This document shows positions 1 through 6,248 of a stretch of DNA of 11,136 bases, one piece after another (positions within the stretch are counted from its first letter, which is position 1; each line of letters starts with the position of its first letter). The notes below the pieces were generated by a model. That model searched no databases, was not told the DNA's origin, and was given only the letters and a program-made list of their open reading frames with translations. Made by a program: the position numbers and the translations under genes. The stretch is from contig CAZHHJ010000075.1 in assembly GCA_964531295.1 (NCBI GenBank), forward strand, positions 1 to 11,136. The letters run 5' to 3'. Source of the DNA: JAAYJK01 sp964531295. GTDB taxonomy: Bacteria; Bacillota; Syntrophomonadia; Syntrophomonadales; Syntrophomonadaceae.

Positions 1-258
1 ATTACAGGGTATGTTCTTGATATTCTTAGCATCCGGACCCTGGTAAGTGCTTTCCGACAACTCCCCATTGAAATTCATTTTTATGGTATTCTTCTGCATA
101 TCCTCCATATAAGAAGTCTGCAACTTCAGGGTATTGTCCAGCGTATGCAGATAGTTTTCGATAAATTGCTGCTTGGCATCATCACTACCCAATGCATAAG
201 CTGGCATAGACAACAGCAGAAGCGTTAAACAAACCATACAACTAATGATTTTTCTCAC
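1..258 (-). CDS. Secreted protein of unknown function, 5' part only (runs off the left edge)
   Basis: An open frame of 86 codons starts at a GTG at 258 and is still open at base 1, so the gene continues outside the window. The start is supported by a GGGGGAAT-type ribosome binding site about 8 bases upstream. The first 22 residues form a classical Sec signal peptide: charged VRK, a hydrophobic stretch with LLLLS, and an AYA cleavage motif, giving a predicted mature start at LGSDD. The visible mature part is hydrophilic and probably helical (QQFIENYLHTLDNTLKLQ), followed by a Ser/Gly/Asn-rich stretch. I do not recognise a family. It is probably exported and processed by signal peptidase I. A weak sigma-A-like promoter lies about 70 bases upstream. 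The call of a real gene is firm from signal peptide plus RBS; function is unknown. Confidence 0.75.
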   Translation of the reverse strand, partial: MRKIISCMVCLTLLLLSMPAYALGSDDAKQQFIENYLHTLDNTLKLQTSYMEDMQKNTIKMNFNGELSESTYQGPDAKNIKNIPCN

Positions 259-328
259 GTATAATTCCCCCTTTTTCCCCGCCTTACAGTACAATATTCT
301 TATTTATTCCTATAGACAATAATTTTAC

Positions 329-357
329 CATATATTCTCTATTTAGGATACGTTCAA
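329..357 (-). promoter_or_regulatory. Possible sigma-A promoter for the left-edge secreted protein
   Basis: On the minus strand TTGAAC (-35, bases 352-357) and TATATG (-10, bases 329-334) are separated by 17 bases. Each hexamer matches only four of six consensus positions. It lies about 70 bases upstream of the GTG start at 258, in AT-rich DNA. A second weak pair lies further downstream, so the assignment is tentative. Confidence 0.3.
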
Positions 358-386
358 ATATGATTGGGGGAGAGCGGTTCTTCCTG

Positions 387-479
387 TCAACTTTTGTCTG
401 CTGCTATCAAAAGACCGCATCCAGGATGGCAAAAGCAAATTCGAGGGCTATGAGGATAATGATGATGCATGGTATACAT
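387..479 (-). CDS. Candidate 30-residue Cys/His-rich microprotein
   Basis: A short frame starts at ATG 479 and stops at TGA 387-389. The start is preceded by a full-consensus Shine-Dalgarno (AAGGAGG on the minus strand, bases 488-494) with an 8-base spacer, as good as any RBS in the window. The 30-residue product has histidines at 5-7, 10 and 18 and cysteines at 15, 17 and 21 (the C-F-C-H-P-G-C segment), followed by a short hydrophobic LLIAA. This composition suggests metal or haem binding, or a redox peptide, but no family is recognised. It stands alone between the terminator of the PAS gene and the left-edge secreted protein. The coding call rests on RBS quality and composition only; a chance ORF is possible. 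Confidence 0.45.
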   Translation of the reverse strand: MYTMHHHYPHSPRICFCHPGCGLLIAADKS

Positions 480-708
480 GGACTACCCCTCCTTCTTTAA
501 AATAGTATGTCCGCTGCGAGATAAGCTTATAAATTTTGGTCGATCAAATAATTTCCCTGCCCAGGCGGCATCTACACTTGACTTGCAACATGAAACCTTC
601 ATGATTTGTCTTAATCATACTAAATCCAGCACCTGGAATAAACAGGAATCCTGTTCAGCGCAGGAGCCAATGACTCGCTGATAAAAAGACTCTACCCTTG
701 CAAAATAT

Positions 709-736
709 AAAAGCCCCGTTATCAACGAGGCTTTTA
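709..736 (-). terminator. Rho-independent terminator of the PAS-domain gene
   Basis: AAAAGCC...GGCTTTT arms with an inner CG pair around a TTATCAA loop (one mismatch in the stem), about 46 bases past the stop of the PAS gene. On the minus strand the hairpin runs into TTTTATATTTT. The A/T arms make it usable in either direction. Confidence 0.8.
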
Positions 737-781
737 CCATATTAGCTATATTTAATAATTATGCATGCTTCTTTTATTCAA

Positions 782-2686
782 CTATTGCGGCAGCCCAAAG
801 GGTTCTTCAATCCGCATGATGCACCCGGTAATTGCGCCATCTTCCCATATTGGCCTAATTTTAATTTTAGCTGCCTGTCGCGTACCGTCCTTGTTTATTA
901 ATGTAAGATCATAGATTTTAACTCCGTGAACCTGAAGAGTCTCCAGTAATTTAGGCCCTACGATCTGAGCGTTAGGATCCTCAATAATGTCTGCAATATT
1001 CTTGCCTGGTAGTTCTCCCACCGCGTAGCCCAGTAAATTACTCACTTTCAGATTAGCCATCCTTATCGTCCCGCGCAGGCTACAGGAAAGAATTTTACCT
1101 TCCAGATTATCTATCAAAGTGAACAAACATTTGCGATCCCGCCTAACTTTCTCTTCCGCCTCCTGCAGAGCCTGTCTGCTTTTATAACGCTCGGTTATAT
1201 CCCGCAGGGACTCGATGGCACCGATTAAATTACCGTGAATATCATACCAGGGCATAGCCTGACCCCATAGATAGTGGCCTTCCCCTCTTAAATGAGGGGT
1301 GTCAAATTCGCTGATAACCGTAAATTTATCAAGTTCGACAATCGAGTAATACTGTTTTACCTCTTCCGGTCTTAACACCAGATCTACCATGACAGGCCTT
1401 CTTTTATTGTAAAATGCCAGGCCATACTCATAATCTCCTTTACCCAGCATATCTTCCGCCCTGATATCGGTCAGTGCTTCCATGGCCTTATTCCAGACTA
1501 CTACTTTGCCTTCCATATCAATAGCCATAGTCGCATCTGGTAGGTAATCAATGAAATTAGCTAGATTTTCAGCAGATTCAAGTGATGCCGCTTCCTTCAC
1601 TTTTCGTTGGGTAATATCGCGGGCTATGCCCTGTATAGCGGATGCTTTTCCACCCTTATATATAGGGCTGATGTTGACATCAAGAAATACCCGGGTGCCG
1701 AACTTGGTGACAATCTCCAGTTCATAATTGCTGCTCTGATCCTGAGGCATCCTCTGGTATTGGAATCCCCGCAGTAATTTCAGACTGCCATTGCTGGCTA
1801 ATTGCTGGATATTCATTTTAAGCAGTTCTTCTTCCCAGTAACCGGTTATTCTTTCTGCAGCCTGATTTACCGATATGAAATTGCCGGCCAGATCATGGGT
1901 AAAGATCATGTCAACCGGGTTTTCAAACAAACTCTCATAACGTTCATAAAGCTCCCGAAGTTCTTTTTCAGTATATTTACGATTAGTAACGTCTTGAATC
2001 ACAGCCACTACTCGCATATCATCTCCGATTTTCATCCGTTTGGAAGTTAATTCAATCCAAAAAGAGCGACCCGATTGGTCCCTGACTTTCCATTCCATTC
2101 GTTTAATCTTTAATTCCGGCGGTTTCTTTAACCAGCGCAAAAAGTCATCTCGATTATAAGGCTGTTCATCCGCAGTCAGATTCCCCATAGACAATTTGAG
2201 CATGTCTTCCCGTTCATAGCCAAACATATCACAGGCAGCTTTGTTGACATCCACAATCCGATTATCGTTCACATCATGGATAACAATAGCATCATTTATT
2301 TCATCGAAGATAGGACGTTGATCAATAGTCATTGATTCAACGGCTGTCTCCCAGCGTTTGAGATAATCTATATTATCAGCCAGAGCTATTATTCCTAGCG
2401 GGGTTTTAAATATCCGTTCACTAAAATACTCATTTCCCATTTTACTTTGAGCAGTTGTGGACTTGCCTGTTTCAAGTACTTTTAGGTAGGCCTGATGAGA
2501 TGCATTCCCTGTGTTCTCAGGAAATATTTCCAGCAGGTAATGCCCTTCTATTTCATCTACCCGCCGGCCAACTTGTTTAGCATAAGCAGGGTTGCAATAT
2601 ATAACCTTCAAATCCTCCTGTAATGCTATGACCGGATTATCAATACTGTCCAGCAGAATTTGATACTCAGTATTCCCTTCTGGCAT
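782..2686 (-). CDS. Multi-PAS-domain sensory protein with no recognisable output domain
   Basis: The 634-residue soluble protein has about five PAS domains in a row: roughly residues 8-105 (NPVIALQEDLKVIYCNPAY), 128-240 (ending VIQDVTNRK), 248-362 (ending IARDITQRK), 375-502 (ending SLRDITER) and 520-628. The repeated R/QDIT-R ends are the usual PAS/PAC exits, and a charged probable coiled coil (residues 503-520) precedes the last domain. I see no signal peptide, membrane helix, histidine kinase, GGDEF, EAL, HD-GYP, sigma-54 or HTH segment, and a terminator follows the stop, so no effector seems lost by frameshift at the end. The frame also opens at ATG 2713, but ATG 2686 is preferred because AAAGGAGTG lies 8 bases before it, whereas 2713 has no good RBS. 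Likely role: ligand, redox or protein-interaction sensing for a separate partner. Confidence 0.88.
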   Translation of the reverse strand: MPEGNTEYQILLDSIDNPVIALQEDLKVIYCNPAYAKQVGRRVDEIEGHYLLEIFPENTGNASHQAYLKVLETGKSTTAQSKMGNEYFSERIFKTPLGIIALADNIDYLKRWETAVESMTIDQRPIFDEINDAIVIHDVNDNRIVDVNKAACDMFGYEREDMLKLSMGNLTADEQPYNRDDFLRWLKKPPELKIKRMEWKVRDQSGRSFWIELTSKRMKIGDDMRVVAVIQDVTNRKYTEKELRELYERYESLFENPVDMIFTHDLAGNFISVNQAAERITGYWEEELLKMNIQQLASNGSLKLLRGFQYQRMPQDQSSNYELEIVTKFGTRVFLDVNISPIYKGGKASAIQGIARDITQRKVKEAASLESAENLANFIDYLPDATMAIDMEGKVVVWNKAMEALTDIRAEDMLGKGDYEYGLAFYNKRRPVMVDLVLRPEEVKQYYSIVELDKFTVISEFDTPHLRGEGHYLWGQAMPWYDIHGNLIGAIESLRDITERYKSRQALQEAEEKVRRDRKCLFTLIDNLEGKILSCSLRGTIRMANLKVSNLLGYAVGELPGKNIADIIEDPNAQIVGPKLLETLQVHGVKIYDLTLINKDGTRQAAKIKIRPIWEDGAITGCIMRIEEPFGLPQ

Positions 2687-2749
2687 AGTCTTCACTCCTT
2701 TTCCATTGTTCATTATTAGCTTTTTACTGCTCCGATTTTATGTATTACT

Positions 2750-2779
2750 ATTATCCCGTGAAATCGTCCTAAAAATCAA
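2750..2779 (-). promoter_or_regulatory. Probable sigma-A promoter of the PAS-domain gene
   Basis: Minus-strand TTGATT (-35, 2774-2779) and GATAAT (-10, 2750-2755) with an 18-base spacer. The -10 matches five of six positions. The expected transcript start near 2743 leaves a leader of about 57 bases before the preferred ATG at 2686. Confidence 0.45.
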
Positions 2780-3185
2780 TCGCTTCTCATCAAGTACTTT
2801 TCTTCACATTCTTGGAGCAGATATTATTGCCATAGTGGGCCAATGAATTTATGACCAATTAATGTTATTACTTCTACAAAGTCTCAATTTTTCCCTGCTC
2901 TAGTATGAATAACTGCTCGATGCTGTCAGGAGGCTTAAAGCCTTTTATTTATAAGGCCAGTAGGGCTACTCTCGACATTCCAGTAAGCTGCTACAAATCA
3001 GGAATCTTTATCCCTCAATCAGGCTCTTCGCCGAGAGTTCTTAAAGAGTATTAAGCAGACTAAGTTATAGACTATAGCCTACAGTTCCTCGACTTATGTT
3101 GCAGCAAGAGTTACCTGCTCAGGGCAGAAATAAAAAATGAGCGTATATTATTTCTTCATATTAAAACTGATAGTGAACAGATTCT
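2780..3185. other. Non-coding stretch with no supported gene
   Basis: About 400 bases with stops in all frames on both strands and no start with a convincing ribosome binding site. The only local structure is a pair of overlapping hairpins at 2931-2957: AGGCT-TAA-AGCCT followed by TTTTATTT, and the alternative GCCTT...AAGGC. The first is terminator-like on the plus strand, but no plus-strand gene lies upstream. I recognise no RNA family here. Confidence 0.5.
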
Positions 3186-3187
3186 AA

Positions 3188-3283
3188 GCAACTAGTAAGT
3201 TGCTGGATAGGTGGAGCCACCAGTCCCCGGTGACTGGTGCCAACTTGTAGAGTTGACAGCTGGAAACGCCCCCACTATCAACT
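3188..3283. repeat. Block of consecutive palindromes (REP-like)
   Basis: Four hairpins follow one another. GCAACT-AGTA-AGTTGC spans 3188-3203. CACCAGTC-CCCGGT-GACTGGTG, a perfect 8-base stem, spans 3218-3239. CAACT-TGTAG-AGTTG spans 3241-3255. GTTGACAG...CTATCAAC (one G-T type pair) spans 3252-3282 and competes with the third. None carries a T-tract. The block begins about 45 bases beyond the 3' end of the 50-residue gene and ends in a copy of the CCCCAYTRTCAAC repeat. It resembles repetitive extragenic palindromes, but function is unknown. Confidence 0.6.
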
Positions 3284-3327
3284 TATTGGAAAGCAAAATC
3301 CCCGAGTATATCCCGGAGATTGATATT

Positions 3328-3480
3328 TTATACTTCGTTACAAAGTTCTTCTGCCAACTGCTGGCATCTTTCTGATAATCTCATGGCCAAGTCAGCGGCA
3401 TCTTTATGGCGCCCGGTAATTAAAGTGGACGCCAAGTCAGCCAGAATATTTTTAATTTCTAGAAACAATTTGGTTATCAT
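3328..3480 (-). CDS. Small helical protein of unknown function, 50 aa
   Basis: ATG at 3480 with a GAGGTG ribosome binding site about six bases upstream opens a 50-codon frame ending in TAA at 3328-3330. The product looks like a genuine soluble protein, predicted to form two amphipathic helices: residues 1-21 (MITKLFLEIKNILADLASTL) and about 26-49 (KDAADLAMRLSERCQQLAEE), with hydrophobic positions spaced three to four apart. It has cysteines at 39 and 46, no signal peptide and no membrane segment. I do not recognise a family. It stands alone in an AT-rich region with a palindrome block beyond its stop. Plausible roles for a protein this size are dimerisation or modulation of a partner, but nothing in the neighbourhood points to one. 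Confidence 0.65.
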   Translation of the reverse strand: MITKLFLEIKNILADLASTLITGRHKDAADLAMRLSERCQQLAEELCNEV

Positions 3481-3633
3481 AAAAAACACCTCATGTGAAT
3501 ATAATCCATAAGCAAAAAAGCACTGTTTAGTTTATATGTTTTAATTATATATTATTTTGCTATACAATTATAGTATGACTTTGCCTATTGTTGTTTATTC
3601 CTTCACCCGGCAGTTCCCCCAAAGTTGCCAGAT

Positions 3634-3654
3634 GGAACGGTCCCCACTGTCAAC
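3634..3654 (+). repeat. Short dispersed repeat, copy adjacent to the xth stop
   Basis: Contains CCCCACTGTCAAC. It matches 17 of 21 positions of the copy at 3262-3282 and about 15 of 21 of the copy at 8926-8946. All three copies lie just past the 3' end of a minus-strand gene, here six bases beyond the exonuclease III stop. No terminator with a T-tract was found for xth. Confidence 0.55.
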
Positions 3655-3660
3655 CACCTA

Positions 3661-4431
3661 TCACTCGCTGTCAGTTAATTCTAGCATTATAGGGCAATGA
3701 TCAGATCCCATAACCTCATCTAATATTCTGCAATCCTGTACGCGATTAATCAGTTCCTGGCTTATATAAAAATAATCGATTCTCCAGCCGGCATTTCTTT
3801 CTCTGGCCAGGGTTCGGTAGCTCCACCATGAATACTGTATTTTATCCGGGGACAGGTATCTGAACACATCTACATATCCTCTGGCCAGGAAGACATCCAG
3901 GACTGCCCTTTCTACCGGCAGGAATCCAGACCTGTTTTCATTGGCTTTAGGATTTTTAAGATCAATTTCCTGGTGTGCAGTATTAAAATCACCACAGATA
4001 ATCAGATGGGGCTGCAGTATTTTCATCCTGTCACACAAATCCATTACTTCCTCATAAAAACGCAGCTTATACTGCAACCTTTCATTATTTTGTTGCCCAT
4101 TAGGAAAATAAATATTTAATAAGGTGAAATCATCGTGGGTGCTAATAATAACCCGGCCTTCATCATCAAATTCTTCCTTGCCCAGATCATAGTCTACTGC
4201 CAGGGGCAGTTTTTTAACGTATGTAGCCACACCGCTGTAACCCCGGCGTTTAGCGGAATTCCAGTAACTGATATATCCCGGAATGTCCCGCAGTTCCTTT
4301 TCCAGTTGATCAGGATGGGCCTTGGTTTCCTGCAGACACAATACATCTGGAGACTCTGTTCTCACCCAATCCAGAAATCCCTTTTTTGCCACCGCTCTAA
4401 TTCCATTTACGTTCCATGAACAGATTTTCAA
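3661..4431 (-). CDS. xth: Exodeoxyribonuclease III (AP endonuclease, EEP nuclease family)
   Basis: This is a 256-residue metal-dependent DNA repair nuclease: by family knowledge it cleaves 5' of abasic sites and removes nucleotides or blocking groups from 3' ends of duplex DNA in base excision repair. The catalytic set is complete: WNVNGIR with N7, LQETK with E35, NIYFPNG with Y108, GDFN with D148 and N150, WRIDY with D219, and GSDHCP with D244 and H245. Length is normal for the family. The start is TTG at 4431, giving the conserved MKICSWN beginning, with GGGGAG nine bases upstream. Only about 20 bases separate its RBS from the terminator at 4466-4491, which leaves little room for a promoter, so transcription probably starts upstream and must pass that hairpin, or begins at a weak promoter overlapping it. 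Confidence 0.97.
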   Translation of the reverse strand: MKICSWNVNGIRAVAKKGFLDWVRTESPDVLCLQETKAHPDQLEKELRDIPGYISYWNSAKRRGYSGVATYVKKLPLAVDYDLGKEEFDDEGRVIISTHDDFTLLNIYFPNGQQNNERLQYKLRFYEEVMDLCDRMKILQPHLIICGDFNTAHQEIDLKNPKANENRSGFLPVERAVLDVFLARGYVDVFRYLSPDKIQYSWWSYRTLARERNAGWRIDYFYISQELINRVQDCRILDEVMGSDHCPIMLELTDSE

Positions 4432-4465
4432 ATGCTCACTCTCCCCTTTTGTAACCTACAATAAC

Positions 4466-4491
4466 TAAAAAGCCGGGGACTTCACCCCGGC
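4466..4491 (-). terminator. Strong rho-independent terminator between the rod-shaped fold and xth
   Basis: A perfect 7-base stem GCCGGGG/CCCCGGC with a 6-base loop; on the minus strand it is followed by TTTTTAG. It directly abuts the long inverted-repeat element at 4492-4615 and sits about 35 bases upstream of the xth start. It could end an independent small RNA or act as an intrinsic attenuator in an xth leader. Its sequence nearly duplicates that of the hairpin at 4638-4670. Confidence 0.8.
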
Positions 4492-4615
4492 CCAGACCGA
4501 TGACAGAAAAGATTCTCTGCGTTATTTCAAAAACCCCGCTCAATCAACGTACTTGTGTGCGTTTCAATCGCGGGCCTTTTTTATGCCTTGATCTTCTCTT
4601 CTGTAATAGGTCTGG
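4492..4615. ncRNA. Candidate structured RNA or leader element: rod with central bubble
   Basis: The ends pair as CCAGACC (4492-4498) with GGTCTGG (4609-4615). After a 4x4 internal loop, ACAGAA+AAGAT (4503-4513) pairs with ATCTT+TTCTGT (4591-4604) around a 3-base bulge. Then come an asymmetric bubble (about 15 and 8 bases), an AAAAA/TTTTT plus CCCGC/GCGGG stem (4529-4539 with 4570-4581), a 7x7 loop, and a six-pair tip ACGTAC-TTGT-GTGCGT (4547-4562). There is no ORF or RBS. Terminators flank both sides, so transcripts of about 150-205 bases are conceivable on either strand. A rod with a central bubble recalls 6S RNA, though it is shorter than usual and I cannot match conserved 6S sequence. Minus-strand orientation would make it an xth leader. 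The strand is unresolved. Confidence 0.4.
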
Positions 4616-4637
4616 CATCTTGCCGCCTTTGTCTAAA

Positions 4638-4674
4638 AGCTATAGCCGGGGACTCCACCCGGCTATGGCTTTTT
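4638..4674. terminator. Rho-independent terminator 3' of the Mrp ATPase gene, bidirectional
   Basis: A 13-base stem (AGCTATAGCCGGG with CCCGGCTATGGCT, one wobble) and a 7-base loop, eight bases beyond the Mrp ATPase stop. On the minus strand it runs into TTTTAG; on the plus strand into TTTTTGTTTT, so it can also end plus-strand transcription from the 4492-4615 element. Confidence 0.85.
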
Positions 4675-4677
4675 GTT

Positions 4678-5523
4678 TTATGGTAATTTCTCCACAATCT
4701 TGCTTATTATGTTTTCCATTTGCTCTGATTTATAATCTTCAATTTTCCCCCCATCAACTAGCTGATTTAATTTCATATCCCAGGGCAAACTGCCCAGATA
4801 ATCAATACCAGCTTCGCGGGCGACCTTTTCTCCTTGATTTTGGCCAAATATTTCAATCATCTCGTTGCAGTGCGGACAAATAGCGTGGCTCATATTTTCA
4901 ATGATGCCCAGAATAGGAATATTCATTTTCTGGGTCATCTTGATAGTTTTTTTAACCACCATGAAGGCTAGATCCTGAGGAGATGATACTATTACTATTC
5001 CAGATACCGGCAGGGATTGCATTACCGTTAACGGCACATCACCGGTCCCGGGCGGAAGGTCAACTATCATGTAGTCCAAATCCCTCCAGTCCACTTCACC
5101 CCAGAACTGGTTAACCGCTCCAGCTAGCAGCGGGCCTCTCCATATAACCGGATCATCCTCATTGGGGAGAAAGAAATTAATGGACATTAATTTTATTCCC
5201 AGCCGGGTGGTGGGAGGTATTATTCCATATTCTGATGCCAGCATACCTGTATCTTTGCTTACACCAAATGCTTTGGGCTGGCTGGGTCCGGTTATATCTG
5301 CATCCAGAACTCCAACTGTTTTGCCCTGTCTGGCCAGGCTGGTAGCTATTAACCCGGTAACCGAAGATTTCCCAACTCCTCCTTTACCGCTCATGACCAC
5401 GATGACGTTGCGAATGTTATTCAATGCCCCCAGAAGGCTTTTATCCTGCTTAGCTTCCCCACACTCAGCGGGATCTACATTGCAGTTTCCACTAGAAGCA
5501 CAGCCGCTGCATTTTTCTGACAT
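4678..5523 (-). CDS. mrp: Mrp/Nbp35-type iron-sulfur carrier ATPase (ParA/MinD family)
   Basis: The 281-residue cytosolic P-loop ATPase belongs to the family that carries [4Fe-4S] clusters to apo-proteins. Visible motifs are a deviant Walker A GKGGVGKS (46-53), DADITGPS (74-81), DLPPGTGD Walker B/switch II (155-162), and ENMSHAICPHC with C216 and C219, the CxxC pair that forms the dimer-bridging cluster site. The N-terminus has C5, C8, C14 and C21; the C-x2-C-x5-C part resembles the Nbp35 N-terminal cluster motif. The frame extends to TTG 5541, but ATG 5523 is preferred: AAAGGGG lies seven bases before it, while the upstream codons overlap that RBS. It appears to be monocistronic, with its own -10 TATAAT and a strong terminator. 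The exact client proteins cannot be told from the window. Confidence 0.95.
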   Translation of the reverse strand: MSEKCSGCASSGNCNVDPAECGEAKQDKSLLGALNNIRNVIVVMSGKGGVGKSSVTGLIATSLARQGKTVGVLDADITGPSQPKAFGVSKDTGMLASEYGIIPPTTRLGIKLMSINFFLPNEDDPVIWRGPLLAGAVNQFWGEVDWRDLDYMIVDLPPGTGDVPLTVMQSLPVSGIVIVSSPQDLAFMVVKKTIKMTQKMNIPILGIIENMSHAICPHCNEMIEIFGQNQGEKVAREAGIDYLGSLPWDMKLNQLVDGGKIEDYKSEQMENIISKIVEKLP

Positions 5524-5555
5524 TTTCATTCCCCTTTCCAAAATATTTTATTTCT

Positions 5556-5583
5556 ATTATACACCCTTAATCATGTTTGTTGA
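5556..5583 (-). promoter_or_regulatory. Probable sigma-A promoter of the Mrp ATPase gene
   Basis: A perfect minus-strand TATAAT (-10, 5556-5561) follows TCAACA (-35, 5578-5583, four of six matches) by 16 bases. The transcript would begin about 25-30 bases before the ATG at 5523. Confidence 0.6.
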
Positions 5584-5625
5584 CCAGCATATAAGGCATA
5601 TGTCCTTTATTATCAGTTCAAGGCC

Positions 5626-5737
5626 GTTATTCTGAAAGCAAGTACCCGTCATTCTAAACTTCTTATCGGGGGGAGGATCCTTCGCTCTGCTCAGGATGAC
5701 AACCCAGTGCGGTCATTCTGAACGCAGTGAAGAATCT
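5626..5737. repeat. Cluster of short dispersed repeats in direct and inverted orientation
   Basis: Units related to GTCATYCTGARCGCAGTGAA occur at 5626-5640 (partial, +), 5648-5655 (partial, +), 5674-5700 (complete, -) and 5712-5737 (complete, +). The partial + unit and the - unit end in GTCATTCT and AGGATGAC, forming an imperfect inverted repeat at 5648-5700. Another complete + copy lies at 8906-8931. No ORF is present. The cluster fills the gap between the Mrp ATPase promoter and the end of the YaiI/YqxD gene. Confidence 0.75.
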
Positions 5738-5748
5738 TACCCTCATGA

Positions 5749-5766
5749 CAGAAGACTGCCCTTCTG
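5749..5766 (-). terminator. Weak hairpin after the YaiI/YqxD gene
   Basis: CAGAAG-ACTGCC-CTTCTG, a perfect 6-base stem 11 bases past the stop codon. There is no T-tract, so it may only be a weak or Rho-assisted stop, or part of the neighbouring repeat cluster. Confidence 0.3.
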
Positions 5767-5777
5767 ATATTGGTTTA

Positions 5778-6248
5778 CTATTCTAATGTCTGCATATCAC
5801 TATCGTCTTTATTAAGCAGACCTTCGATAAGACGAATAAACTCCTGCTTAAAATGAATATCATCCCGAGCAGTTCTCTTTTTATTCCGCAGTGTTTTGCT
5901 GCGGGCTTCTCTGGCCTTCTGGTTAACATATCTCTGCATCAACAGGCCATCAATGTTTTCTTTAGTAAATATCTTCCCTCCTGGGTGGATAGCACCTATA
6001 CCTTTTTCCAACACCATTGCTGCCAGCCCATAATCCTGGGTCACTATTATATCTCCTGCCACAGCGCGATTAACAATAGCTATATCAACCGACTGTGAGT
6101 AAGAATCTACCATCAACACCTGGGCATAAGAACTCTTAATACCATGATGATGATTACTCACCATCAGTACTTCTATTTTATATTGTTTTGCAACTTCTTC
6201 AATAATATTCTTTACCGGACAGGCATCTGCGTCGACCAATATCCTCAT
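5778..6248 (-). CDS. YaiI/YqxD family protein (UPF0178, DUF188)
   Basis: The 156-residue protein has the hallmark pattern of the family: VDADACPVK at 5-13, SNHHH at 31-35, GDIIVTQDYGLA at 65-76 with D66 and D72, GG near 90, and a basic region with RSKTLRNKKR (116-125). The conserved acidic residues and fold are considered related to PIN-like nucleases, but the biochemical function of the family is not established, so a nuclease role is inference. It is soluble, with no signal peptide, and of normal length. The ATG at 6248 has an AAGGGGAA ribosome binding site about seven bases upstream. It is divergently oriented to the sigma-factor operon; its promoter should lie in 6260-6400 but I could not fix one. 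Confidence 0.92.
   Translation of the reverse strand: MRILVDADACPVKNIIEEVAKQYKIEVLMVSNHHHGIKSSYAQVLMVDSYSQSVDIAIVNRAVAGDIIVTQDYGLAAMVLEKGIGAIHPGGKIFTKENIDGLLMQRYVNQKAREARSKTLRNKKRTARDDIHFKQEFIRLIEGLLNKDDSDMQTLE

Noticed and set aside
641..655. Palindrome AACAGGA-A-TCCTGTT as an operator
   Set aside because: Perfect 7-base arms, but it lies in non-coding DNA far from any placed promoter, so no regulatory role can be argued.
469..681. 70-codon plus-strand ORF opposite the 30-residue micro-ORF
   Set aside because: The ATG has no well-spaced ribosome binding site, the product shows no domain or signal features, and the opposite strand carries a far better translation signal.
2687..2713. Upstream ATG (2713) as start of the PAS-domain protein
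   Set aside because: No RBS at proper spacing, while the extra codons themselves contain the strong AAAGGAGTG for the ATG at 2686.
2931..2957. Terminator-like hairpin AGGCT-TAA-AGCCT plus TTTTATTT on the plus strand
   Set aside because: Stem of five bases and no plus-strand gene upstream; an AGGAGG beside it has no start codon in range.
3320..3511. 63-codon plus-strand ORF
   Set aside because: It is antisense to the 50-residue minus-strand gene, which has an RBS and a protein-like helical sequence; the plus frame lacks both.
3500..3600. Sigma-A promoter for the 50-residue gene
   Set aside because: The stretch is AT-rich with several TATAAT-like words, but none has a -35 at acceptable spacing, so no site was called.
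4500..4883. 127-codon plus-strand ORF crossing the structured element
   Set aside because: It reads through two terminator hairpins and into the antisense of the Mrp ATPase gene, and has no RBS.
5162..5635. 157-codon plus-strand ORF antisense to the Mrp ATPase
   Set aside because: Shadow of the conserved ATPase gene; its sequence has no family resemblance.
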